NCBI GenBank assembly: GCA_947259495.1
Contig: CAMYLV010000015.1
Span: 1-58,239 of the forward strand
DNA: 58,239 nucleotides
Origin: an uncultured Desulfobacterales bacterium
Lineage (GTDB): Bacteria > Desulfobacterota > Desulfobacteria > Desulfobacterales > JAHEIW01
Reading direction: 5' to 3'
In this document: piece after piece, positions 26,734 through 34,625 of the stretch
Position numbering within the stretch: the stretch's first letter is position 1
Layout of the letters: each line of letters starts with the position of its first letter
The notes under the pieces: model-generated
Database searches by the model: none
The model's input: only the letters and a program-made list of their open reading frames with translations
What the model was told of the DNA's origin: nothing
Made by a program: the position numbers and the translations under genes

Positions 26734-27327
26734 ATGCGTGATATGATAAAAATGCTGCTCGTTCTAACAATTCTGGCCACTTTATCCGGGTGGGTGCTGG
26801 CTGCCATCCGGGACAACACCAAAGACCGCATTGAAAACCAGGTCCTTGAATTTGTAAAGGGACCGGCCATTCGGTCCATCCTGGAAGAGGCGACCAATGA
26901 CCCCATCGTCGATCGGTTTCAGCTGAAAGACGGTGACATGGAGCGCACCTTCTTTGTGGGCGTTATGGATGGGGCGCCGCGCGCCGTCACCTTTGAAACA
27001 TCCGGCAAAGGGTATGGCGGCGATGTAGGGTTGATGGTTGGCATCGATGTCACAGACAACCAGATAATGGGTGTGGGGGTAACCACTCATGGCGAAACAC
27101 CGGGCATGGGCGCCAAAGCCAAAACCGATCCAAGCTTCGTGGCGCAATTCAGAGAACTGCCATTGAAAGGGCCGGTTAAAGTCACCGGCGACGGCGGCAG
27201 CATCAATGCCATCAGCGGCGCCACGATCACATCCCGGGCGGTGTGCTCCGCAACGAATGATGCCTTGCAAATATATGAAAAATTAAAGCCCCAGCTCACT
27301 GAAAAACTTAAAGAATTTAATAAATAG
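26734..27327 (+). CDS. rnfG: Rnf complex subunit RnfG
   Basis: RnfG is a membrane-anchored periplasmic subunit with covalently bound FMN. There is one N-terminal span (about residues 5-24) followed by an FMN-binding domain. The attachment motif SGATITS (INAISGATITSRAV near residue 158) is complete, with Thr as the expected flavinylation site. GHGGDVGLM-type motif appears as GYGGDVGLMVGID. It starts 1 nt after the rnfD stop and is 197 aa long. Confidence 0.95.
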   Translation: MRDMIKMLLVLTILATLSGWVLAAIRDNTKDRIENQVLEFVKGPAIRSILEEATNDPIVDRFQLKDGDMERTFFVGVMDGAPRAVTFETSGKGYGGDVGLMVGIDVTDNQIMGVGVTTHGETPGMGAKAKTDPSFVAQFRELPLKGPVKVTGDGGSINAISGATITSRAVCSATNDALQIYEKLKPQLTEKLKEFNK

Positions 27328-27336
27328 GAGTGATGG

Positions 27337-27942
27337 ATGGCCCGATCAATTGTACAGGAATTTACCAAAGGCTTGTGGGATGAAGTTCCGCCGTTTCGTT
27401 TAGTCCTCGGTCTGTGCCCGGTTCTGGCCGTAACCAAGTCCGTTGAAAACGGAATCGGCATGGGTGTAGCGACCACATTTGTGCTGGTGTGTTCCAATGT
27501 GCTGGTATCGATGCTGCGCAAAGTCATCCCGGCCAAGGTCAGGATCGCCTGCTTTATTATCATTATCGCTACCTTTGTGACCGTTGTGGAACTGGTGATG
27601 CAGGCCTTTGCCTATCCGCTTTTCCTTAAACTGGGAATTTTTATCCCGCTCATTGTCGTCAACTGCATTGTGCTGGGCCGTTCCGAGGCCTTTGCATCTA
27701 AAAACGGTATGTTTAGATCCCTGCTGGACGGGCTGGGGATCGGGATCGGGTTTACCCTGTCTCTGAGCGCCCTGGCGGCTGTGCGCGAACTGCTTGGCAC
27801 CGGTGATTTGACGATCTGGGAAAAACCGATCCAGGTTTTCGGGCCGTCATATCAGCCGTTTTCATTCATGGTCGAAGCGCCCGGCGCTTTTGTCGCTCTG
27901 GGCTTGATGCTCTGTTTGATGAATCTGGTGGGTAAAAAATAG
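27337..27942 (+). CDS. rnfE: Rnf complex membrane subunit RnfE
   Basis: RnfE is a six-helix integral membrane subunit paired with RnfA in the electron-conducting core of Rnf. The N-terminal FTKGLWDEVPPFRLVLGLCP block and IPLIVVNCIVLGRSEAFA (about 107-124) match the RnfE/NqrD family, including the conserved Cys residues thought to bind an intramembrane iron-sulfur centre with RnfA. Ribosome site AGGAGTG precedes the ATG. Length is 201 aa. Confidence 0.96.
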   Translation: MARSIVQEFTKGLWDEVPPFRLVLGLCPVLAVTKSVENGIGMGVATTFVLVCSNVLVSMLRKVIPAKVRIACFIIIIATFVTVVELVMQAFAYPLFLKLGIFIPLIVVNCIVLGRSEAFASKNGMFRSLLDGLGIGIGFTLSLSALAAVRELLGTGDLTIWEKPIQVFGPSYQPFSFMVEAPGAFVALGLMLCLMNLVGKK

Positions 27943-27951
27943 GAGATCCCA

Positions 27952-28527
27952 ATGGGCGATTTAATCGTTCTGGCAATCAGCTGCATCCTGATAAACAATA
28001 TTTTGCTGGCCCAGTTTCTGGGCAACTGCCCGTTTCTGGGAACATCCAAGAAAATGGAAACCGCCGTCGGCATGGCCATGGCAGTTGTATTCGTGCTGGT
28101 GATGGCCGGGGTGATCACCTGGGTTACCAACACCTATTTTCTGCAGAAACTGGGTCTTGAATACCTGCGTACCGTCGCGTTTATCCTGGTGATTGCCTCT
28201 TTGGTGCAGTTTGTCGAAATGTTTCTTAAAAAAAGCATTCCCGCTTTGTATGCCGGTCTGGGTATTTTTTTACCGCTGATCACGACCAACTGTGCCGTCA
28301 TGGGCGTCTGTCTGATCAACATTAATGAAGAGTATAATTTCCTGCAGGCGCTGGTTGCCTCTTTCAGCTATGCCGTCGGATTCGGCCTGGCCTTAATCCT
28401 GTTTGCCGGCGTGCGCGAGCGCATCCTTTTAGCCCGGGTACCCAGGCCGCTGCAGGACACTGCCATCGCCCTGGTTACCGCCGGAATCCTTTCACTTACC
28501 TTTATGGCCTTCAAAGGGATGGTCTAA
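27952..28527 (+). CDS. rnfA: Rnf complex membrane subunit RnfA
   Basis: RnfA is the inverted-topology partner of RnfE, also with six helices. It has the family motifs INNILLAQFLGNCPFLGTS near the N-terminus and LPLITTNCAVMGVCL near 105-119, each with the conserved Cys. Length is 191 aa. It begins 9 nt after rnfE with AGGAG in between. It closes the C-D-G-E-A run; the B subunit is at the start of the locus instead of after A. Confidence 0.96.
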   Translation: MGDLIVLAISCILINNILLAQFLGNCPFLGTSKKMETAVGMAMAVVFVLVMAGVITWVTNTYFLQKLGLEYLRTVAFILVIASLVQFVEMFLKKSIPALYAGLGIFLPLITTNCAVMGVCLININEEYNFLQALVASFSYAVGFGLALILFAGVRERILLARVPRPLQDTAIALVTAGILSLTFMAFKGMV

Positions 28528-28533
28528 CTTCCT

Positions 28534-28600
28534 TGGGTTCAGAGGTTCGGGGTTCTGGGTTCAAAAATGAGGCGTTCAGAGCTTATCGGTTCAAAGGTTC
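28534..28600. repeat. GGTTCAGAGG-type repeat, short copy
   Basis: GGGTTCAGAGGTTCGGGGTTC is followed by GCGTTCAGAG and CGGTTCAAAGGTTC. Only one orientation of the phrase is present. It fills the gap between rnfA and the UspA gene. Confidence 0.65.
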
Positions 28601-28618
28601 TAACTAAGGAAAAAATGC

Positions 28619-29095
28619 ATGTACAACAAAATCATGGTCCCGTTGGATGGTTCTGAACTGGCGGAGTGCGTCATGCCGCATGTTGAAGCAATTACGACCG
28701 GATGTAAAATTACAAACGTGGTGTTTGCCCGCGTGGTTAATCCGGTTCAATTGCCGGCCAGCGTACCGGCCAGAGGTGAATTCGGATTTAGCGAAAAGGA
28801 GCGTCAGCAGCTGCAAGGACAGCACAAGCAAGCTGCCGAAGCTTATTTAAAAAAGATGGTGGCAAGCACCCGCCTTGAAGGCGCGGTGCTCAGCTATGAA
28901 GTTTTGCATGGCAATGTGGCTGATGCCCTCGCTCTTTGGGCTGAAAAAAACGGGGTGGACCTCATCATCATTGCCAGCCATGGACGCTCGGGGATCAGCC
29001 GTTGGGTAATGGGAAGTGTCGCCGACCGGGTTTTGCGTTCCGCCTGCGTTCCGGTTTTAATGGTCCGCGCCCCGGGATGCAATCCCGGCATCTAA
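28619..29095 (+). CDS. Universal stress protein, UspA family
   Basis: This is a single-domain UspA protein of 158 aa. It starts MYNKIMVPLDGSELAEC, and its C-terminal half carries the nucleotide-binding pattern IIASHGRSGISRWVMGSVADRVL, which fits ATP-binding members. UspA proteins are small cytoplasmic stress-response proteins; the target is unknown. AAGGAAAAAATGC precedes the ATG. It is separated from rnfA by a repeat and may or may not be co-transcribed with the rnf locus. Confidence 0.92.
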   Translation: MYNKIMVPLDGSELAECVMPHVEAITTGCKITNVVFARVVNPVQLPASVPARGEFGFSEKERQQLQGQHKQAAEAYLKKMVASTRLEGAVLSYEVLHGNVADALALWAEKNGVDLIIIASHGRSGISRWVMGSVADRVLRSACVPVLMVRAPGCNPGI

Positions 29096-29098
29096 GTC

Positions 29099-29264
29099 AA
29101 GGTTCAACGTTCAAGGGTTCAGAGTTTTGGTTTTCAGTCTTTGATTACTGTTTTCCCGCATCCTTAGATGGCTGTCTTCCCCTCCGATTTGCTTCTGTCA
29201 TCTGTCCACTGACATCTGTCTTCTGTTATCTAACCTCTGAACCTTTGAACCCTGAACCTTGAAA
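29099..29264. repeat. GGTTCA / GAACC intergenic cassette
   Basis: The left arm is AAGGTTCAACGTTCAAGGGTTC. The middle contains CATCTGTCCACTGACATCTG and TCTTCTGTTATCTAACCTC phrases. The right arm is CTGAACCTTTGAACCCTGAACC. The cassette lies between convergent genes (uspA + and the fusion gene -) and reaches the stop codon of the latter. Confidence 0.75.
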
Positions 29265-29266
29265 CC

Positions 29267-31153
29267 TTAAATATCATAGAGGTAGTGACACACATTACAC
29301 CCCCTCGGCGGATCCGGCATCGCTTTCCGGGCGTCCTTCAATACCTTTGAGCGATTCCCGCCTCCCCCTCCAAGCATGCTGTTCATAATGAGGTTATCGT
29401 ATTTTGCAACCCTTTCCTGAAATTTCTTCCGGTAAAACTGACAGCTCTCAGTCTCCCATAAATCCATCAGATCATCGCCCGGGAGTCTACCGTAATGCAC
29501 CGAGGGCATGCTCACTTCTTTGCCTAAAAAGGTCGTCGGCCCGCCGAGCGCCAGGTTAATGCAGGGTGCCACAGTACCATCATACCGGATAAACAGTGAA
29601 TCCCGCGGATCCTGCTCGCAGACGGCCAATTCCTGCGGTGTGAACGCAAAGGCGGTGGTCCGGATGTTTAATTTCTTGGCCAGGCGGCGGGCTTTATCCA
29701 ACGATTTTTGCAACTGACGGATTTCCCTGGTTTCCTCGGAAGCAAAAAGTCCAAATCCTTTTCCCTCTTTGCCACGAATAACATCGCATTGTTTGAAGTT
29801 TACCTGATCCACCCCCAGACGCGCAGCCAGCTGCACAATTTCTTCCATCTGGTGAGCGTTCATGTCCATCAAAACAAAATTGATCATGGTTTTGGGAACG
29901 CTGCCACTGCGCAGCCTGGCAATATTGGCCACATTTTCACAGACCCGATCAAAATTGGATCCAACTCGGATTTCATTGTACATCTCCGCAGTGGCGCCAT
30001 CCATGGAGGTGCATATCCATTTAATACCGGCATCCAGAATCATTTTTAATTTGTCTTCTTTAAGCAGCAGTCCGTTGGATAAAAAGCCGGTTTCACACCC
30101 GGCCTGCGTGGCATCTGCAATCCACTCCGCCAGGTGGGGCTGCAGCAGGGGTTCCCCGCCGCCGGTAAAATCAACCGATTGCACCCGATTTAGATATGGC
30201 CGGATCGCCGCCCAAACCGCCGGGGTCATTATACCGTGGTTTTCTGCTTTCTTGGCGATCTCTCGCCAGGGGCACATGACACACTTTAAATTACAGGCAA
30301 TCGCCGATTCCACCTGGAAGAGGCGCCAGGGTTTCTTTTTCAGCGATTTTTTTTCAATCACCTGCTCCCGGAAGGACGCCAGGCGCCGCTCCACATAGTG
30401 CGGCCAGATAAGAGCCGCCGTTGAATACCATTTACCGGCACGTTCCAGCCAGACTTCGCCCGGGGGACCGGCGGCAGCTTCAAAGACTTTTTGTGCAATA
30501 CGGAAACGGGGTTCACCGCAAATGTCTTTCTGACAGAGTCCCGGACGTTCTTCTTCCCGAAAGGCATGCTCTTCAAAAGCGGTTGCCACCGTACCCGGAT
30601 AAATATTGATAACATCAATACCCTTGGGCTCAAGTTCCAGACGCATGGTGTTGGTCATGACGGCCAGCGCCGACTTGCTGCCGCCATAGACCCCCACGGT
30701 TGGAATCGGCACCCGTCCGGCGCAGGATAAAATATTGACCAGCCGGCCGCTGCCTCTTTTTTGTATCTCCGGCAGCAGGGTTTTAATCAACATCAGGGGC
30801 GAAACGGTATTGACTTCAAAAAGATGGCGAATGTTTTCTTCGGTCGCCTCTTCCATCAGGGCAAAATATCCGACACCGGCATTGTTGACCAGAACATCGA
30901 TATGGCCGAGAGCCGATATCGCTTGCTGCGCCAGCTTTGCAGCCTCACCGGGCCTGGACAGATCGGCGGTAATGGCGAGTGCATTTTTCTTGCGCGGCAA
31001 TTTTGAAATCAGTTCGTTTAAAGCCTTTTCAGATCGAGATGTGAGCACCAGCCGCGCCCCACTGTCAGCCAGCAATTTAACCAGCGCAGAACCAAGGCCG
31101 CCGCTGGCTCCGGTGATCAAAACATGTTTGCCTTCAAAGTCGTATGGCTTCAT
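29267..31153 (-). CDS. Short-chain dehydrogenase fused to radical SAM/SPASM domain
   Basis: Residues 1-250 are a classical short-chain dehydrogenase/reductase: NAD(P) loop GASGGLG (15-21), NNAG (90-93) and the catalytic pair YGGSK (Y156, K160) with Ser upstream. Residues about 275-628 are a radical SAM enzyme: CNLKCVMC (C287, C291, C294), TGGGEP near 333, and a C-terminal SPASM-like region with YDGTVAPCINLA and CNVCHYLY. I do not know a characterised protein with this domain order. The frame is continuous. A plausible role is coupled radical chemistry and carbonyl/alcohol redox on one substrate, but the substrate is unknown. It is divergent from the gene at 31415. Confidence 0.88.
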   Translation of the reverse strand: MKPYDFEGKHVLITGASGGLGSALVKLLADSGARLVLTSRSEKALNELISKLPRKKNALAITADLSRPGEAAKLAQQAISALGHIDVLVNNAGVGYFALMEEATEENIRHLFEVNTVSPLMLIKTLLPEIQKRGSGRLVNILSCAGRVPIPTVGVYGGSKSALAVMTNTMRLELEPKGIDVINIYPGTVATAFEEHAFREEERPGLCQKDICGEPRFRIAQKVFEAAAGPPGEVWLERAGKWYSTAALIWPHYVERRLASFREQVIEKKSLKKKPWRLFQVESAIACNLKCVMCPWREIAKKAENHGIMTPAVWAAIRPYLNRVQSVDFTGGGEPLLQPHLAEWIADATQAGCETGFLSNGLLLKEDKLKMILDAGIKWICTSMDGATAEMYNEIRVGSNFDRVCENVANIARLRSGSVPKTMINFVLMDMNAHQMEEIVQLAARLGVDQVNFKQCDVIRGKEGKGFGLFASEETREIRQLQKSLDKARRLAKKLNIRTTAFAFTPQELAVCEQDPRDSLFIRYDGTVAPCINLALGGPTTFLGKEVSMPSVHYGRLPGDDLMDLWETESCQFYRKKFQERVAKYDNLIMNSMLGGGGGNRSKVLKDARKAMPDPPRGCNVCHYLYDI

Positions 31154-31290
31154 GGTGGTTTGTCCGAATTGATTACCTCTTAAAGTGATAACTATTGGAG
31201 TAGAATACGATAAACATTACCGTTATAAAAGCAAACCTGTTACCCAAAAAACTGATTGATGTGCCGCTTGAGGGCATATATAAAAACATA

Positions 31291-31370
31291 ACCACGAAAA
31301 CACGAAAATTCAGAGGCACGAAATTTAATATATTATTTTTCGTGTTTTCGCTCTTTCATGATTTAGTGGT
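31291..31370. repeat. CACGAAA inverted repeat in a divergent intergenic region
   Basis: CGAAAACACGAAAA (31295-31308) and TTTTCGTGTTTTCG (31337-31350) are a perfect 14-bp inverted pair with a 28-nt AT-rich loop. Outer ACCAC (31291-31295) and GTGGT (31366-31370) extend it imperfectly. It belongs to the same phrase family as 2338-2393. It lies between the divergent fusion gene (-) and the 31415 gene (+). Confidence 0.8.
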
Positions 31371-31414
31371 AAAATTTCTCATAAACATAAAATAGCGGTC
31401 TTTTTTTCTTTCAC

Positions 31415-32014
31415 ATGAAAAACTATCGCATCATATGGAAGCATGAGGTTCGCCAGGCCAACCACATCACAAAGTTACTTCTGGATGATAAAAAAGTAGC
31501 CTTGAACTGGAAAATCATTCTGCTGCCCGTTTATCTGTACAACATTTTGAAATACAGAAAGAATGTGCGCTTTACCCGCAAAAATATGCTTTATACCAAA
31601 CAGCTTGCGTTTGAAGCTGCGAGAAATATTTTCCAGGGCAAGGACCCAGCCTGGGAATACCGCCAAATTGAAATCAAGACCAAAGATGTTCTAAACAAAG
31701 AAAAGAAAGGGTTTTACACCGAAAAAATCAGGCGCCGGCAATTGTCTGAAATTGAGTTGCTCATCCAACATTACCGGGATCTTTTCAGGTCAAAGCAATC
31801 AACATATGCCGGAATAATTAATGAGATATACCCTTCCAAAGGTCAATACCTGACCTTTTTAAGCAACGTTCAAAAAATGGAAGAAAACGTTATTCAGGCG
31901 GCCATTACCACCATGCGCAAAGGGACTAAAAAGGAACGCAGGCAATGGTTTCAAAAAGTAAAAGAGATCACCCAAAAAATCCGCATGGCGGAAGCAAATG
32001 AAATTTACACGTAA
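31415..32014 (+). CDS. Uncharacterised protein, paralog A of a local three-member family
   Basis: I do not recognise a function. The 199-aa protein has a hydrophobic stretch at about 29-45 (LNWKIILLPVYLYNIL), a basic segment with KQLAFEAARNIF, then a helical region with RRRQLSEIELLIQHYRDLF. The same order and motifs occur in the two genes at 33000 and 33750, so the three are homologous. I predict a largely helical, membrane-associated protein with charged C-terminal helices. It is transcribed towards the other two. Such proteins may carry only a numbered family name in databases (possibly NF038143, from memory, unchecked). Confidence 0.75.
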   Translation: MKNYRIIWKHEVRQANHITKLLLDDKKVALNWKIILLPVYLYNILKYRKNVRFTRKNMLYTKQLAFEAARNIFQGKDPAWEYRQIEIKTKDVLNKEKKGFYTEKIRRRQLSEIELLIQHYRDLFRSKQSTYAGIINEIYPSKGQYLTFLSNVQKMEENVIQAAITTMRKGTKKERRQWFQKVKEITQKIRMAEANEIYT

Positions 32015-32020
32015 ATTTCA

Positions 32021-32170
32021 GGTTCAGAGGTTCAAAGGTTCAGGGTTCTGGGTTCAGGTCTCTGAAGGCAGTTGCCAGCCTCGACTAGCGAGCTGCATTG
32101 TATTCCGTTTTTCATCTGTCCTCTGACATCTGACCTCTGTTTTCTGTTATCTAACCTTTGAACCTTGAAC
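32021..32170. repeat. GGTTCAGAGG / AACCTTTGAACC intergenic cassette
   Basis: GGTTCAGAGGTTCAAAGG is the left arm. Middle phrases include CTGTCCTCTGACATCTGACC and TCTGTTTTCTGTTATCTAAC. The right arm is AACCTTTGAACCTTGAAC, ending at the stop codon of the convergent gene. The layout matches 29099-29264 and 49062-49230. Confidence 0.75.
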
Positions 32171-32998
32171 TTACAGCTTCCTGGACAACTGCCCAATATC
32201 AATCGTTTGCTTCCGCTGTATGAGGACCGAACGGTGTTCTAAAAATGCCTGTCCGCCCCATTTTTCCTTGAAGCGTCGGATGCCGGGGTGAACGCCCAGC
32301 CCCAGGTTAATCGCCTGTTTGCCCTCGGTTTGCGCCAGTCGAACCATTTCGTTAAACAGGAAATCGGAGGCACCCGGCACCGCCATCTTTGCAGCTCGAA
32401 AATTAAACTGATAAAACGCATAGCGCGCCGATCCCATATCAACGATGGAAAATGCAACCAGCCGACCCGACTGGCGTGCCTCAAGCAAATGCGCTGTTTT
32501 TGAACGTTTCATATAGGTGGGGACACGCTTAAAGATATGGACCTGCGCAGCGGATAAATCCTGTCGCCCAATAAAATCTTTAATGATTTTTTTGTGCTCG
32601 CTGCCAAACCGGCCGACCTTGATCTTCAGTTCCCTTTCAGCGCGCCGCACCATGTAGGCCACATCCGGATTCAGCGATTTTACGGGCAAATTAAGCCGAT
32701 AATATCGATCCGCCGGCTGGATTTCATTGCCTTCCGGCAGCCCGGACAGGTCACCGGCCACCAGCATGATCGAATGCGGATTGAACCGTTCACAGGCAGC
32801 CGAATAAACCCGTGAGATCTCGGCGGGGTTGTCTGCCAGCGGATATCCGATAAAAATGAGATGGTTTCGATGGAAATAGCAAAGATAGTCCTGAAAATAA
32901 TACGGCTTGGCGCTGGAGACCGCAGTTACATATTCAATAAGATGCTCCGGTACATAGGCGTGTCGATAAATATGATCGTGTTCGTTGGGCTTCAGCAT
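32171..32998 (-). CDS. GNAT/FemAB-like acyltransferase
   Basis: The 275-aa protein looks like a two-lobed acyltransferase of the GNAT superfamily. The C-terminal lobe has LLEARQSGRLVAFSIVD, YAFYQFNF, DFLFNEMVRLAQTEGKQ and INLGLGVHPGIRRFKEKWGG, the last resembling FemAB-like or DUF2156-type aminoacyl/acyl transferases. The acceptor is unknown. Its ATG is 1 nt after the stop of paralog B (TAAG then ATG), so it is translationally coupled to that family. This link is the main hint that paralogs B and C work with an acylation step. Confidence 0.7.
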   Translation of the reverse strand: MLKPNEHDHIYRHAYVPEHLIEYVTAVSSAKPYYFQDYLCYFHRNHLIFIGYPLADNPAEISRVYSAACERFNPHSIMLVAGDLSGLPEGNEIQPADRYYRLNLPVKSLNPDVAYMVRRAERELKIKVGRFGSEHKKIIKDFIGRQDLSAAQVHIFKRVPTYMKRSKTAHLLEARQSGRLVAFSIVDMGSARYAFYQFNFRAAKMAVPGASDFLFNEMVRLAQTEGKQAINLGLGVHPGIRRFKEKWGGQAFLEHRSVLIQRKQTIDIGQLSRKL

Positions 32999-32999
32999 C

Positions 33000-33620
33000 T
33001 TAGGGCTGGGATTCGGGAGAATATAGGTTGTTCATTTCTGCTGCTCGCATGCTTTCTGTGATCGATTCTATTTTGGCGGCCGTTTCAGTATCGGCCTGAC
33101 TGCCAAGGGTCCGGTGTGCGGCACTCATGACCGCCTTTTCAGCCGTTTGCAGCGCTTCTAAAAACGATGAATATTCGGCAGCGGTCTGGTAGGCATGGGT
33201 CACCAGCGAGGCGTATTCCGTGCCGGGCGCATTTAACAGGTGGCTATAATGATCAATCAGCAAATCAATTTCACCCAGCTGCTGCCGTCGAATATCATCT
33301 GAGTAAATACCGCCCGGGATGGAAGCCACCAGTTCTTTCGTCTTAGACTCAATTTGCGCCATAACCGTTTCTTTGGAGGCGTCTCTTTTCTTCATGTCCA
33401 GGGCGGCGTCCAGCGCCAGTTTCTTGGTAAACATCTGGTTTTGGATAAAAATCTCTCTGGAATGCTTCAGTTTCACGTAATTCAGGATAAAGATGACCGG
33501 AATCATGATTTCCCAAACCGTCAGCGGTTTTGGTCTGATTAAAGAAAGCGCCAATCCCCGGGCCATCGAATGCTCCCTGTCGATTATGATCTTAAACTTC
33601 CTGTTATAATCCTCAGTCAA
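33000..33620 (-). CDS. Uncharacterised protein, paralog B of a local three-member family
   Basis: This 206-aa protein shares with paralogs A and C a hydrophobic N-terminal segment (RPKPLTVWEIMIPVIFILNY), a KKLALDAALDM helix, and RRQQLGEIDLLIDHYSHLL. I chose a TTG start at 33620 because AGGAGT lies 5 nt upstream and the family homology begins just after it; the open frame continues upstream without homology. The C-terminus is rich in Ala and Glu and helical. It is in the middle of a three-gene unit, C-B-acyltransferase. Function unknown. Confidence 0.75.
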   Translation of the reverse strand: MTEDYNRKFKIIIDREHSMARGLALSLIRPKPLTVWEIMIPVIFILNYVKLKHSREIFIQNQMFTKKLALDAALDMKKRDASKETVMAQIESKTKELVASIPGGIYSDDIRRQQLGEIDLLIDHYSHLLNAPGTEYASLVTHAYQTAAEYSSFLEALQTAEKAVMSAAHRTLGSQADTETAAKIESITESMRAAEMNNLYSPESQP

Positions 33621-33749
33621 AATTACTCCTGCAACTTTCACTAATAAAACATCGTATTTCGAACGCTTTGCCCTATGCGCTATGCGCCATGCCGTATTCT
33701 GTGTAAAAAACACTGCCCAGCGAAAAAATAGCCATTTCAAAGAAGGAAA

Positions 33750-34331
33750 CTAAAAGACTTCTTCGATAATCTTTCCCCTTCTTTCCTCAAGCTGATTCTG
33801 TTCCGCTAAAATTTTGGCTTTAAGTTTATCGCTTTCACCCGTTTTTGCAAGCAGCTCGCGGTCCACTTCGGCTTCCGCAGCCGTCAATTCGTCAAAAAAA
33901 TCCCGCAGATTTTCCCGGTTTTGATAGGCCGCTTTCATCAAGGCATAAACGCTGTAACCCTCTTCCTTTAGCAGCTTGCCGTAATGGTCGACGAGCAATT
34001 TAATGGCGCCCATCTGAGCCTGCAACAGCCCCGGAGTATATAAATCAAGTGAATTTAACCACGCCCTCGTTTCGTTTTCAGTGTGTTCGAACACATCGAC
34101 TTGATCCTCGCCCTGAGCAAGGGCCTGAGCGGCATCGACGGCCAGTTTTCTTGGAAACATGAAATGGTCGGTATACTTTCGCAGGGCGCTGCCACGTCGC
34201 AGAAAGTCGATGATGAACATCCCCGGAATAATATAATGCCAGACCGTCAGCGGCCGGGTAACGATCACGCCCAGGGTGACTTCCCGGGCCATTTTTTCTT
34301 CCGCCATCAGGATCATTTTATGTTTTTCCAT
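33750..34331 (-). CDS. Uncharacterised protein, paralog C of a local three-member family
   Basis: This 193-aa protein is the third family member: TRPLTVWHYIIPGMFIIDFL near residue 25, FPRKLAVDAAQALAQG near 60, and AQMGAIKLLVDHYGKLL near 108. The C-terminal 40 residues are strongly charged and probably coiled-coil (KLKAKILAEQNQLEERRGK). ATG 34331 follows AAGGA by 9 nt; the longer frame upstream crosses a repeat element and is not supported. It is the first gene of the C-B-acyltransferase unit. A structured repeat (34374-34480) sits just upstream. Function unknown. Confidence 0.75.
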   Translation of the reverse strand: MEKHKMILMAEEKMAREVTLGVIVTRPLTVWHYIIPGMFIIDFLRRGSALRKYTDHFMFPRKLAVDAAQALAQGEDQVDVFEHTENETRAWLNSLDLYTPGLLQAQMGAIKLLVDHYGKLLKEEGYSVYALMKAAYQNRENLRDFFDELTAAEAEVDRELLAKTGESDKLKAKILAEQNQLEERRGKIIEEVF

Positions 34332-34373
34332 GGAGCGGTTTCCTTCGAGTAAGTGATTTTGGGACTCAATCTT

Positions 34374-34480
34374 TATAGAGGTTGTTAAAAAAACGTTGCG
34401 GTAGGCATATGTTTTTTTTCTACAACCACCTATACCGCAATTCCATTTATCTGTAAAATTATTATGGAAGGCGGTGAAAA
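34374..34480. repeat. Two-hairpin repeat element, copy 1
   Basis: AGGTTGTTAAAAAAACG pairs with GTTTTTTTTCTACAACC to give a long first hairpin. A second pairs CCGC-TTCCAT with ATGGAA-CGG. The same two-hairpin arrangement, with compensating base changes, occurs at 56521-56626. Both copies lie 43-130 nt upstream of a minus-strand gene. Confidence 0.7.
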
Positions 34481-34573
34481 TCAGAAGGTCCGACTTGTCA
34501 AATCGGAAAAAATGGTTTGGTGCTTTTGAATAGGCCGTTAATGGTATAGGGTAAATGATTTTGAGGGGAGAAA

Positions 34574-34606
34574 CAAAAAGAAGGCGCTCTAACCAGAGAG
34601 CGCCTT
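34574..34606 (-). terminator. Intrinsic terminator of the yeiH-like gene
   Basis: On the minus strand AAGGCGCTCT (34606-34597) pairs perfectly with AGAGCGCCTT (34590-34581) around a short loop, followed by CTTTTTG. It lies 19 nt after the stop codon at 34626. Confidence 0.9.
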
Positions 34607-34625
34607 CCGTATTAAAATACAATAT

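Noticed and set aside
29267-31153. Two separate genes (SDR and radical SAM) in this frame
   Set aside because: There is no stop codon and no internal ribosome site with ATG at the domain boundary that I can support; the frame is continuous.
34332-34622. N-terminal extension of paralog C
   Set aside because: The extension crosses the two-hairpin repeat and the yeiH-like terminator, and a good ribosome site supports the internal ATG at 34331.
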